From: Chloroflexota bacterium
GTDB lineage: Bacteria > Chloroflexota > UBA11872
Assembly: GCA_026706485.1 (NCBI GenBank)
Contig: JAPOYR010000011.1
Location: 62,001 to 126,000, forward strand
Reading direction: 5' to 3'
Length of the DNA stretch: 64,000 nucleotides
The notes under the pieces are model-generated. The model was not told the origin of the DNA, searched no databases, and worked only from the letters and a program-made list of their open reading frames with translations. Below are positions 7,562 through 15,580 of this stretch, piece after piece. The position numbers and the translations under genes are program-made. Numbering within the stretch: the stretch's first letter is position 1; every line of letters begins with the position of its first letter.

Positions 7562-8566
7562 CTAAGCCATGCTTTCGAGCTGCTTGACGGTGACTTCATG
7601 CCGCAGCGGCAGGCCGTTCAGGTGCCGCTCCAGCTCGTCGAGCATCGCGTCGGTCAGCCTTGAGCGCCGCTCGGGGGTGAGCCCCGCGACGTGGGGCGTC
7701 AGGAGCACCCGCCGCATCCCGAGCAGCGGATGGTCGGTCGGCAGCGGCTCCTGATCGAAGACGTCCAGGGCGCAGTCGAAGCGCTCCTTGGCCAGCTCGG
7801 CCACGAGCGCGTCGGTGTCCACGAGGGCCGAGCGCGCGTTGTTGACCAACACGGCGTCGTCCTTGATCAGCGCTAGCATCCCGGCGTCGATCATGTGGTG
7901 CGTCGAGGGCAACACGGGCGCGTGAATGCTGATCACGTCGCTGGTGCGCATCAGGTCCGGCAGCTCCAGCTTGTGCACGCCCAGCCGCTGGGCGTCGCTC
8001 TCGGTCAGATAGGGATCGGCCACCACGATCTGAACGTCGAATGGCCGCAGCAGCGGGATCAGCCGCCGTCCGACCTTGCTCGCGCCGACGATGCCGTAGC
8101 GCTTGCCGTAGAGCTCGCGGTCGACAACCGGGCCGATACCTCGCCAGCGGCCGGCGCGCATGGCGGCGTCGAATTCGCCGGTTCGACGCAGCAGCGCCAG
8201 CACCACGGTCAGCGTGTGCTCGGCGACGCCCATGGCGATGAAGTCGGCGGCATGGGCAACGCGCACGCCGCGCTCGAAGACCGCCGGGGGCGCCACACCG
8301 CGGATGGTGCCCGCCGCGTAGCAGATGATCTCCAGCTCCGGCGCGGCGTCCAGCAGGTGCTCGTCGTAGGCGCACGAGCCCCACGAGGCCAGCACAGCTG
8401 TCACCCCGCCAATGCGCTCTCGCACCGCCGCGGCGTCCCAGGCTCGGTCGTCGTCGTTGAACGCCACCGACTCGGCCATATCCCCAAGCCGCGCAAGCGC
8501 CTCAGGCGTTGAGATGCGCCGGAGCAGCGGTCGCTCGACCGTGACCAGCACGCGCGGCGCCGACAT
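7562..8566 (-). CDS. D-isomer-specific 2-hydroxyacid dehydrogenase family protein
   Basis: The 334-residue protein has the D-2-hydroxyacid dehydrogenase layout: a split substrate domain around an NAD-binding domain. YGIVGASKVGRRLIPLL is the dinucleotide loop, followed by ADPYL with the acidic residue that selects NAD. The catalytic residues are visible: Arg in LVNNARSALVD, Glu in DVFDQEPL and His in LTPHVAG. The reaction is reversible reduction of a 2-oxoacid; substrate could be glyoxylate, hydroxypyruvate, phosphohydroxypyruvate or another sugar acid. There is no ACT domain, which argues against a regulated SerA. It is divergent from the isomerase/SDR pair at 8650. Confidence 0.85.
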   Translation of the reverse strand: MSAPRVLVTVERPLLRRISTPEALARLGDMAESVAFNDDDRAWDAAAVRERIGGVTAVLASWGSCAYDEHLLDAAPELEIICYAAGTIRGVAPPAVFERGVRVAHAADFIAMGVAEHTLTVVLALLRRTGEFDAAMRAGRWRGIGPVVDRELYGKRYGIVGASKVGRRLIPLLRPFDVQIVVADPYLTESDAQRLGVHKLELPDLMRTSDVISIHAPVLPSTHHMIDAGMLALIKDDAVLVNNARSALVDTDALVAELAKERFDCALDVFDQEPLPTDHPLLGMRRVLLTPHVAGLTPERRSRLTDAMLDELERHLNGLPLRHEVTVKQLESMA

Positions 8567-8649
8567 CGAGCCGCTCCTCGGTAGCTATCGCCCTGCGCTG
8601 GCATGATAGGCGCGCACCACGCAGTCCTGGCGGAGGCGCGGCACTCCCG

Positions 8650-9543
8650 ATGCAAATCATCCTGTTCACCAAGTTCTTCGAGACGCTGGAACCGCAGGCA
8701 TTGGGCGAGCACGTCGCTGGCCTGGGCTACGACGGGTTGGACCTGACCGTGCGCCCCGGATACCCGATCAATCCCGACAACGTGCGGACGACGCTGCCAC
8801 CGGCGGCGCGACTGTGGGAAACGCTCGGCCTCTCGTGCCCAATGATCACCATGCCGACGGACTTCAACGACCCGACGCACGCGGAAGCGATCGCGATTTA
8901 CGAGGCGGCGGCGGAAGCCAGCGTGCAGGTCATCAAGACGGGCTACTTCATCTTCAAGCCGGGCATGGACTACTGGCAGGCGGTGGACCATGGGCGACGG
9001 CAGCTCGAAGGCTTCGAGGCGCTGAGCGCCCGCACCGGCGTCAAGTCCCTCCACCACACGCACAGCGGCGCGGTGCTGGGCTCGAACTGCGCCGGCCTAA
9101 TGCACCTGCTCCAAGGTCGCGACCCCGCCCACGTCGGCGCTTACATTGACCCGGGGCACCTGGCGGTGGATGGCGAGGACATCGACATGGCGTTCGCCAT
9201 GTGCGACGAGTACCTGGCCGCCGTCGCCGCCAAGGACGCCTGCCACCTCCCGGACTCCCGGCCCGACGCCCCGGCGGCCTACGGTCCCGCGTTCGTATAC
9301 GTGGGTGAAGGCGCAGCGCCGTGGGGGCGCGTGCTGGAGCTTCTGGCCGAGCGAAATTTCGACGGACCGCTCACGGTGCACACGGAATACACCGCGCGGC
9401 AAGACGTGATTGCGACGGTGGGCGGCAAGGACCAGTCGGCGGACGCCGACGCCATTCGCGCCCGCGGGGCGCAGCAGGACCTGCAGTTCCTTAGATCGCG
9501 CTGGGCGGCGATCCAGCAAGCGAGCGACGGGGCGGCGTCGTGA
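8650..9543 (+). CDS. Sugar phosphate isomerase/epimerase-like TIM-barrel protein
   Basis: The 297-residue product resembles xylose-isomerase-like TIM barrels (AP endonuclease 2 family). It starts at a beta-strand (MQIILFTKFF), then GLGYDGLDLTVRPGY with the characteristic acidic strand end. KSLHHTHSGAVLGSN, GAYIDPGHLAVDGED and LTVHTEYT contribute likely metal ligands. Members isomerise or epimerise sugars, inosose or hydroxypyruvate, or dehydrate keto-inositols. Its coding sequence overlaps the following SDR by 4 bases, so the two enzymes probably act in the same sugar or polyol pathway. Divergent with the hydroxyacid dehydrogenase. Substrate unknown. Confidence 0.8.
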   Translation: MQIILFTKFFETLEPQALGEHVAGLGYDGLDLTVRPGYPINPDNVRTTLPPAARLWETLGLSCPMITMPTDFNDPTHAEAIAIYEAAAEASVQVIKTGYFIFKPGMDYWQAVDHGRRQLEGFEALSARTGVKSLHHTHSGAVLGSNCAGLMHLLQGRDPAHVGAYIDPGHLAVDGEDIDMAFAMCDEYLAAVAAKDACHLPDSRPDAPAAYGPAFVYVGEGAAPWGRVLELLAERNFDGPLTVHTEYTARQDVIATVGGKDQSADADAIRARGAQQDLQFLRSRWAAIQQASDGAAS

Positions 9544-10265
9544 GCTCATCGCGCGTGGCGGCGGTGTTTGGCGCCAGCAGCGGCATGGGTCGGGCTTCGG
9601 CCCTGGCTCTGGCCGCCGAGGACATGGACGTCGCCGTGCTGGCGCGGCGGAAGGCCGAACTCGACGCCGTGGCGGAGGAGATCCGCGAGTGCGGACGCCG
9701 CGCCCACGTGGAGCCCGTGGACCTGACCGACGGCGCGGCGGCGCGCCGGGCGGTGCAGGCGGTCGTCGACAGCGTCGGCCGAATCGACGTGCTGGTGTAT
9801 GCCGCCGGCTGGAACATTCCCAAGCGGCGGCTGGAGGAGCTCAGCGGCAACGACTGGGAAACCATGCAGCGCGTCAATCTCTGGGGCCTCTACGACGTGG
9901 CGCAGGCGGCACTGCCGGCGCTGCGGGAATCACGCGGACGGCTGGTCGTCATCTCATCCGCTGCCGCGATCATGCCCGACGCCTCGGGCGTGGCCTACCA
10001 GGCGGCCAAGAGCGGCGAAGCGGGCTTCACCCTCGGCATGATGCAGGAAGAGGCGGAAAACGGGGTGCGGGCCACGGTCATCTATCCGGGGCTGACCGAC
10101 ACGCCACTGCTGGAGCAAAGGCCCACACCGACGCCGCCCGAGATCGTGGCCCAGGCGCTGCAGCCCGAGGACGTGGCTCGCGCGGTCGTGTTTGTGAGCA
10201 CGCTGCCGGAAAGGGCCTATGTGCCGGAGCTCAGCCTGCTGCCGGCAGCCGTGCAGCAGCGCTGA
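9540..10265 (+). CDS. SDR family oxidoreductase
   Basis: A 241-residue classical short-chain dehydrogenase starting at a GTG that overlaps the stop of the isomerase gene (GTGA). FGASSGMGRASA is the TGxxxGxG cofactor loop, and LARRKAEL suggests NADP preference through its Arg residues. LVYAAGW corresponds to the NNAG strand. The Ser in VISSAAAI, then YQAAK, complete the Ser-Tyr-Lys catalytic set. It likely oxidises or reduces a hydroxyl or keto group on the product of the preceding isomerase. An inverted pair of repeats follows its stop. Confidence 0.87.
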   Translation: MSSSRVAAVFGASSGMGRASALALAAEDMDVAVLARRKAELDAVAEEIRECGRRAHVEPVDLTDGAAARRAVQAVVDSVGRIDVLVYAAGWNIPKRRLEELSGNDWETMQRVNLWGLYDVAQAALPALRESRGRLVVISSAAAIMPDASGVAYQAAKSGEAGFTLGMMQEEAENGVRATVIYPGLTDTPLLEQRPTPTPPEIVAQALQPEDVARAVVFVSTLPERAYVPELSLLPAAVQQR

Positions 10266-10285
10266 TTCGACGCGCCGCTCCTTTC

Positions 10286-10371
10286 TGTCATTCCGAGCGC
10301 CAGCGAGGAATCTAAGGGGCGCAAAGCATGCACCAACGTCCTTAGATTCCTCACTTCGTTTCGGAATGACA
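10286..10371. repeat. Large imperfect inverted repeat between convergent genes
   Basis: TGTCATTCCGAGCGCCAGCG followed by AGGAATCTAAGG (10286-10317) is matched by its reverse complement at 10340-10371. The two 32-base arms differ only in the block AGCGCCAGC versus AAACGAAGT, and are separated by 22 bases. The element is two copies of the dispersed repeat of 802-830 and 4246-4272 in opposite orientation. Placed between two convergent genes, it may stop transcription from both sides. Confidence 0.75.
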
Positions 10372-10454
10372 TGGAGAGGTGGCGCGAAGCGTCGCCTGCC
10401 CTCTGTCCGGTGCCCCGCCAGGTCTCTGGACGGAGACCCACCAAGCCACCGCGT

Positions 10455-11546
10455 CTACCGAAACGGGTCGTAGACCAGTCCCAAACTGCGGTCGGGCAGC
10501 GGCAGGTCGACGCGCACGTTGCCGCGGCGGTGCGACTCGTTGAGGGCGATCTCGATCTCCATCGCGTTCCGCACGCGCCGCCCGCTGGCGCGCGGCTCGC
10601 CGCCGTTCTCCATGCACGTGATCAGGTCGTCGATGCCGTAGATCACCGACCAGTTGCGGGCCAGGCGCGGCTCGGGGAACGGCACCTCGACACGCTGCGT
10701 GCCGGAAATGGTCTCCACGTCTTGCCACAGGCGCAGCTCTTGCCAATCGAAGGTCAACTCGCCGGTTTCGCCGGTGATTCGCACCCACGGCGCGCCCGGA
10801 CGCAGGCAGACGGGCAGGCCGCTTTGCAATCGGATGAATCCGGAGCCCTTGAACTCGCGCCCGTCCTCGACCTTGGCGTCGTCGTCCGCGACGCCGATCA
10901 CCCATTCGCCCGGCGAATCGAGCAGGTAGTTCCACGAGTTGTGCTGCGCCATCACCAAGTTCGTGTCCAGGCTCAGGAGGGGGCCAATTGCACCCTCGTC
11001 CAGCAAACGGCGCGCGTTGGCCACCGCCGGGTGATTCATGCTGACCGCGCCGACCACCAGCGGAACGCCCGCCGCCACGCACACGTCGACCATGTCGTCG
11101 GCGCCCTCAAGGGTTGGCGCCATGGGCTTCTCGGTGATCACGCCCTTGGCGCCGTGCTCCACCGCCGCGCGGGTGGCCTCGGGCCGGAGGGCGGCATTCG
11201 AGGGGATTCCCACGATGTCCAGGCGCTCGCGGGCGATCATTTCCCGGTAGTCGTCGTAGAGGGCCACGCCCGGATAGCGCTCACCAAACGCCTCTCGACG
11301 CGGATCCGAGAGCTCGCACGCGGCCACAAGCTCCGTCGCCGGGTGCAGCACCAGCGCGTCGGCGAAGCCGCTCGGCAGGCCTTCCCGGCCCGGGTGCGCC
11401 GTGGGTGGCGGGTCGCGGTCCGGCCGCAGCGGCGGCATGGGCGTGTCGCGCCCGGCGCGCCCGTAATTCGCCTGCTGTCGCGTCGCAACGTCGTACAGCC
11501 AGCCCATCCATCCCAGACCGATGAGCCCTGCCCGGTAGGTCGCCAT
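10455..11546 (-). CDS. Gfo/Idh/MocA family NAD(P)-dependent oxidoreductase
   Basis: The 363-residue protein opens with a Rossmann loop, GLIGLGWMGWLYD. The family catalytic-lysine motif EKP lies in KGVITEKPMAPTLEGAD. The C-terminal half matches the alpha/beta substrate-binding domain (for example SGFIRLQSGLPVCLR and GIDDLITCMENGGEPRASG). Members oxidise or reduce sugars, inositols and sugar derivatives. A roughly 40-residue insertion rich in Arg and Pro follows the first helix (residues 28-60), longer than usual there. It is divergent from the rhamnosidase-like gene, which supports a role in plant or algal sugar breakdown. Substrate not predictable. Confidence 0.87.
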   Translation of the reverse strand: MATYRAGLIGLGWMGWLYDVATRQQANYGRAGRDTPMPPLRPDRDPPPTAHPGREGLPSGFADALVLHPATELVAACELSDPRREAFGERYPGVALYDDYREMIARERLDIVGIPSNAALRPEATRAAVEHGAKGVITEKPMAPTLEGADDMVDVCVAAGVPLVVGAVSMNHPAVANARRLLDEGAIGPLLSLDTNLVMAQHNSWNYLLDSPGEWVIGVADDDAKVEDGREFKGSGFIRLQSGLPVCLRPGAPWVRITGETGELTFDWQELRLWQDVETISGTQRVEVPFPEPRLARNWSVIYGIDDLITCMENGGEPRASGRRVRNAMEIEIALNESHRRGNVRVDLPLPDRSLGLVYDPFR

Positions 11547-11671
11547 GACATTCGCTCCACCGCCTCAACGCCGACATTCATGGTACGCCCGGCGGCAGGC
11601 TGCGTTGCAGGCGCGGGCCGGTTCTGGTACTCACCATGGCAACCGGCCCCTCGCCGCATGAGAGCAGGCCA

Positions 11672-14227
11672 ATGACCCAAGTGATGCAGGGCGCACAGAC
11701 ACCTTCCCGCCGAGCCGTCGGGCAGTGGATTTGGATCGAGGGCGAGGCCAAGCCCTACAACTTCTATCTCTACGCGCGTGGGACGGTCGACGTGGACGGC
11801 GCGCCGGCGGCCGCGAAGCTGCACGTGACGGCGTCGGACCGCTACATGCTGTATCTCAACGGCGCCTACGTGGGCCGGGGACCGGCCCGCAGCGATCCCC
11901 GCTTCAAGACCTACGACACCCACGACGTCGCCGCCGCGCTGCGTCCGGGCCGCAACGTCATCGCCGTGCGCGCCTATCACTTCGGCCAGCCCGTGCAGGG
12001 TGAGGGCTGGAACAGCATGAGCGGCAACAGCTTTACGGTGGGCGAGCGCGCCGGGCTGTGGGCGCAGATCGAGATCACCGACGTCGACGGCGCCACGCAG
12101 GTCTGCGGCACCGGTTCCGACTGGCGGCTGCTGCCCTCGCCGGCCTGGGATCGGAGAACCCCACTGGTCAATTGCGGAATGATCGGATCGAACGAGATCT
12201 ACAACGCCGCGGCGGACATTCCCGACTGGACCGGGGTCGAGTTCGACGACAGCGAGTGGACGCGGGCGTGGCTGGTGCCGCACTCCGATAAGCCATGGCA
12301 CCTGCTGGAAGCTCGCGACATTCCCCTGATGCGCGAAACCATTGTGCCGCCCGCTCACGTGGCGCTGGTCGGCGAGCTGATCGACATGGCAAACGCGCGG
12401 CAGACGGACATCTACCAGTTGATCCTGGAGGGGCTGCACTTCCCGCTGGAACACGCGATCGCGGACAACGTCGAAGCCGTCCTGAACGACGGTCCGGATT
12501 CGGCGCGGTTCCAGGGCGTATTCGCGCCCAAGAAGGGCATTCGCGCGCCCTACGTGATCGTCGACTTCGGGCGTCAGGTGTTTGGATTCCCGCGCGTGCG
12601 GCTGGAAGCCGAGGCCGGCGCCATCCTGGACCTGACGTACGGCCAGCAACTCATCAACGACCGCATACCCGGCGCGCTGTCCTATGCCGACCGCTACATC
12701 ACCCGCGACGGCGACCAATCGTGGGAAGCCGCCGAATACAAGCAGTTTCGCTATCTCTTCATCGCCATCCGCAGCACCTACAGCCCGGTGCGCATCCGCT
12801 CGATTTCGCTCAACGAATACACCTATCCCGCGCCGCTGCGCGGCAGCTTCGAGTGCGCCGATCCGGTGCTCACCGCTCTCTGGAAGGCCTGCGTCGACAC
12901 CACCGATCTGCATCTCGAGGACACGATCGTCTGCGACGCCTACCGCGAGCGAATTCCGTGGAATACCGGCGATGGGAGCCACGGCATGCACGGCGCGTTG
13001 ATGGCCTACGGCGACATCGCGCTCCATGACCGGTTCCTGCGGCAGTTCATCACCACCGATCGCGGCGACGGCAGGCTGCAAATGGTGTTCCCGCGGGACA
13101 ACCCGACGAACCATTGCCACCCGCAGTTTCTGTTGCAGTGGTCCACGCGCATCCGCGAGCACTACGAGTACATCGGGCGGCGCACGCTCCTGGAGCAGAC
13201 CTACCCGAGCGTGCGGCGGCTGAACGACTGGTTCGAGCCGTATCGCGGCGACATGGGCCTCCTGCACGACATTCCCGAGAACCAATGGATGGACTGGACG
13301 CCGGTTGATCTGCGGGGCACGAACTTCAGCACCAACGCGCTTTATGTCAACTCGCTGGAAGACGGCGCGTGGCTCGCCGCCCAGATGGGGCGCGAGGACG
13401 ATCGGGCTCGCTGGCAGGGCATCGCCGACGAGGTGCGCGCCGCGCTGCGGGAGCACTTCTGGAATGCCGATCTCGGCGTGTTCGAGGACAGCCATTACCG
13501 TGGCGAACTCACCGGCGTGACCGGCGAGCTGGCGCAGGGATTCGCGCTGCTGTACGGCATCGCCACGGACGACCAGGCGGCGCGGATGTGCGAGAGCCTG
13601 GTCGGGCGCGGCGCTGAGCTGTTCGAGGCGTCGCCCCTGTGGTACCCCTACGTGCTCGAAGGCATGTTTGCGCGGGGATTCGGGGCGGAGGCGCTGCGGA
13701 TCATTCACAACCGCTACGACTGGATGATGTCGGCCCACGACAATCCGACGCTCTGGGAAGGCTGGGACCCGTTCACCGCCGGCTCCGCGATCAAGACCGA
13801 CGCGGACTTCGAGCTCCGGCACACCGCCCACAAGGTCCGACCGGCGGGCGTGCGCAGCCTGGTGCACTCCGGCGGCGTCTACGTCGGCTGGGTGCTCTCG
13901 ACGCAAGTCCTCGGCGTGCGCCCGGCCGCGCCGGGCATGTCGCACCTGCGGGTGCACCCCCGCACGGGCAACCTGGCCTGGGCACGCGGGACGTTTCCGG
14001 CTCCCGGCGGCGACGTGCAGGTGGAGTGGCGCCGCCGCGCCGGCGCCACGCAGGTGACGCTAGTGCTTCCGGAAGGCCACACGGCGGATGTCGTGCTGGA
14101 CCGAACCGACGATGCGCAGCGGGTGGTCAGTCACAACGGGCAGCGGCTGGAAGCGCCGGACACGGGCTCGACGGTCGTAGTCGCCGTGGGCCCTGGCCGG
14201 CACACGGTTGAACTGAGCGCGGAGTAG
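11672..14227 (+). CDS. GH78-like alpha-L-rhamnosidase family glycoside hydrolase
   Basis: The product (851 residues from the ATG at 11672; an in-frame ATG at 11636 would add 12) shows the bacterial alpha-L-rhamnosidase layout. The N-terminal beta-sandwich has YMLYLNGAYVGRGPARSDPR. The (alpha/alpha)6 barrel has CDAYRERIPWNTGDGSHG, the family's acidic catalytic region, and NQWMDWTPV. Toward the C-terminus come TLWEGWDP and HSGGVYVGWVL. The enzyme would release L-rhamnose or a related sugar from glycosides or polysaccharides. No signal peptide is evident, so it may act on imported oligosaccharides. A 906-codon antisense frame covers it but has no family features. Confidence 0.82.
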   Translation: MTQVMQGAQTPSRRAVGQWIWIEGEAKPYNFYLYARGTVDVDGAPAAAKLHVTASDRYMLYLNGAYVGRGPARSDPRFKTYDTHDVAAALRPGRNVIAVRAYHFGQPVQGEGWNSMSGNSFTVGERAGLWAQIEITDVDGATQVCGTGSDWRLLPSPAWDRRTPLVNCGMIGSNEIYNAAADIPDWTGVEFDDSEWTRAWLVPHSDKPWHLLEARDIPLMRETIVPPAHVALVGELIDMANARQTDIYQLILEGLHFPLEHAIADNVEAVLNDGPDSARFQGVFAPKKGIRAPYVIVDFGRQVFGFPRVRLEAEAGAILDLTYGQQLINDRIPGALSYADRYITRDGDQSWEAAEYKQFRYLFIAIRSTYSPVRIRSISLNEYTYPAPLRGSFECADPVLTALWKACVDTTDLHLEDTIVCDAYRERIPWNTGDGSHGMHGALMAYGDIALHDRFLRQFITTDRGDGRLQMVFPRDNPTNHCHPQFLLQWSTRIREHYEYIGRRTLLEQTYPSVRRLNDWFEPYRGDMGLLHDIPENQWMDWTPVDLRGTNFSTNALYVNSLEDGAWLAAQMGREDDRARWQGIADEVRAALREHFWNADLGVFEDSHYRGELTGVTGELAQGFALLYGIATDDQAARMCESLVGRGAELFEASPLWYPYVLEGMFARGFGAEALRIIHNRYDWMMSAHDNPTLWEGWDPFTAGSAIKTDADFELRHTAHKVRPAGVRSLVHSGGVYVGWVLSTQVLGVRPAAPGMSHLRVHPRTGNLAWARGTFPAPGGDVQVEWRRRAGATQVTLVLPEGHTADVVLDRTDDAQRVVSHNGQRLEAPDTGSTVVVAVGPGRHTVELSAE

Positions 14228-14345
14228 CTGCGGTGTCGGCGAGATTTCATTCGCCGTGCTCGCGGACGCACGGCGGAGTTCAATCGGGGACAATAGGGTT
14301 GTGATTCGGACATTGCTTAGGGCCTGCCGCTTGCCTGATACGGCG

Positions 14346-14364
14346 GGCGGGTTTGAAACCCGCC
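14346..14364. repeat. 9-bp palindrome of the GGCGGGTTTGAAACCCGCC type
   Basis: GGCGGGTTT, G, AAACCCGCC is a perfect inverted repeat followed by CCTAC. The trailing GCCCCTAC is shared with 20421-20446 and 23889-23913, which have different stems, so these may be one family of elements. It lies upstream of the likely start of the lipoprotein gene. Confidence 0.6.
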
Positions 14365-14450
14365 CCTACCGGGTTGCGCCGAGAACTCTTGAACACCGAG
14401 ATCTCGCGGCTGCCCGGTACCGCGATACGGGAGCCAGCGTCATCCGACGC

Positions 14451-15065
14451 ATGGGCGTGCGCTGTCGAATACCTATTCGAGGGCTTTTGCGGCCATTGAT
14501 CGTCGCGCTGATCGTTGCCACAGCCGCGATTGTCACGATGGCGTGCGATGTCGGCGGCGACGAACCGGCGACGCCGACTCCCGAGCCCCTTCCCATCGCC
14601 ACGCCCACGCCTACCGCGCCGCCCGAGCCGACCGCCGTGCCGACGCTCAGCCCCGAGGAGGCTTATCTGGCGATTCTCCGCAGCATCGTCACGACGCTTC
14701 GCGCGATCACGCCGGAGGCTCACGACCTCCTGAACGCGCCGCGCCTGGACGATGGGTTCTGGAACGTGGAGATTCGGGAGATGGCCCTTGGGCTGTCCAG
14801 CATCTTCGATCGCCTGGTCGGGCGAGATCCGCCGGATGACTGGGTGCGCTATCACCTGACGCTGGTGTCCGCCCTGGGATCCACGGCGGAGAACGTGAAC
14901 CTGGTCGTGACCTCGCTGAATTCGCTCGACTTTCAGACCTTCACCACGGCGCTGGGAGTGAGCATCCAAGCGATCGATCGCCTCCTGGAAACCCTGCAGG
15001 AGTACGAGACGCTGGACCCCGGCGCCGTTCCGCCCATGCGCATGCCGACGCCTTTTGACGGGTGA
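14451..15065 (+). CDS. Small lipoprotein of unknown function with Pro/Thr linker
   Basis: From the ATG at 14451 the protein is 204 residues. A hydrophobic signal segment (LLRPLIVALIVATAAIVTM) ends at Cys32 in a TMAC lipobox, so it is probably a secreted lipid-anchored protein. A linker of repeated Thr-Pro and Glu-Pro follows (about residues 38-62). The remaining ~140 residues look helical (SPEEAYLAILRSIVTTLRAI, LVTSLNSLDFQTF, AIDRLLETLQEYETL) and match no family I recognise. An in-frame upstream ATG at 14256 would place 65 residues encoded by a repeat before the signal, so I prefer the later start. The role is unknown. Confidence 0.65.
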   Translation: MGVRCRIPIRGLLRPLIVALIVATAAIVTMACDVGGDEPATPTPEPLPIATPTPTAPPEPTAVPTLSPEEAYLAILRSIVTTLRAITPEAHDLLNAPRLDDGFWNVEIREMALGLSSIFDRLVGRDPPDDWVRYHLTLVSALGSTAENVNLVVTSLNSLDFQTFTTALGVSIQAIDRLLETLQEYETLDPGAVPPMRMPTPFDG

Positions 15066-15156
15066 GCCGCCGTACGACGCAAGCGCTCTGCAACTCCGGA
15101 AAGTACGTCGCGTAGAAGCCGCGGTCGCGGGTGAGGAATGTGTCGGCCTCGATCAT
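15045..15156 (-). pseudogene. PIN-domain toxin remnant with large internal deletion
   Basis: Starting at an ATG that overlaps the stop of the AbrB-like frame (ATGA), the translation is MIEADTFLTRDRGFYATYFP and then EL. MIEAD is a typical VapC N-terminus, while LTRDRGFYATYFPEL is the typical last strand and helix of a PIN domain. The ~100 residues between, including the catalytic acids, are absent. The frame then runs into unrelated sequence and overlaps the end of the lipoprotein gene. It is best read as a toxin inactivated by internal deletion; its 3' limit is approximate. Confidence 0.65.
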
Positions 15157-15464
15157 CGGCCTCGGATTTCCTCGATGTACTCGTCGACATCGAAGCCGGC
15201 ACCATCGAGGATTCCGGCGAATTGATCCACCGGGTGCTTCGCGGCCGTTCGTCTCTGGATGAGGAGGCCTTGCCCGGTCGGAATGAGCTCGACTTAAACG
15301 CCGGGGCGCAGCCCAAAGCGATCTCGCAGGACCTTTGGGATTGTGATTTGTCCGCGCTTGGTGATTCGCACGCTCCAGCCAGTTTGGACGGCGCCCGAGG
15401 AATCTCCTTCCGCACCCGATAGCGCCAGCTAGCCGACGCCCGCGACTTCCAGGTCAAAAGCCAA
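15153..15464 (-). pseudogene. AbrB/MazE-type antitoxin with in-frame stops
   Basis: On the minus strand the translation VRITKRGQITIPKVLRDRFG, then LRPGV, is a clear AbrB/SpoVT swapped-hairpin DNA-binding domain. A TAA (15294-15296) interrupts it. The same frame continues as VELIPTGQGLLIQRR, and on to DVDEYIEEIRGR, the expected C-terminus. Upstream in frame are a TTG with a good AAGGAGG (15471-15477) and a TAG at 15429-15431. The two stops make a full product impossible without readthrough. It overlaps the truncated PIN frame by 4 bases, the normal antitoxin-toxin order. Confidence 0.75.
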
Positions 15465-15580
15465 TCGCAACCTCCTTGTAGAAGGGCACTTGCAGCCCAA
15501 ACACCATCACTCGTCGTCGATAGAATCATGTCCCCGCAGTGGTCGATTCCCGCGAGGAACCGGCGCGAAAGGCTCGTGAC

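Noticed and set aside
11237-13957. A 906-codon open frame on the minus strand antisense to the GH78-like gene
   Set aside because: It arises from the GC-rich third-position pattern of the real gene. Its translation is rich in Arg, Ala, His and Val without domain motifs, while the plus-strand frame has clear family landmarks.
15138-15422. A 94-codon plus-strand gene opposite the AbrB remnant
   Set aside because: It is the antisense shadow of the antitoxin frame, whose translation on the minus strand matches an AbrB domain despite the stops.
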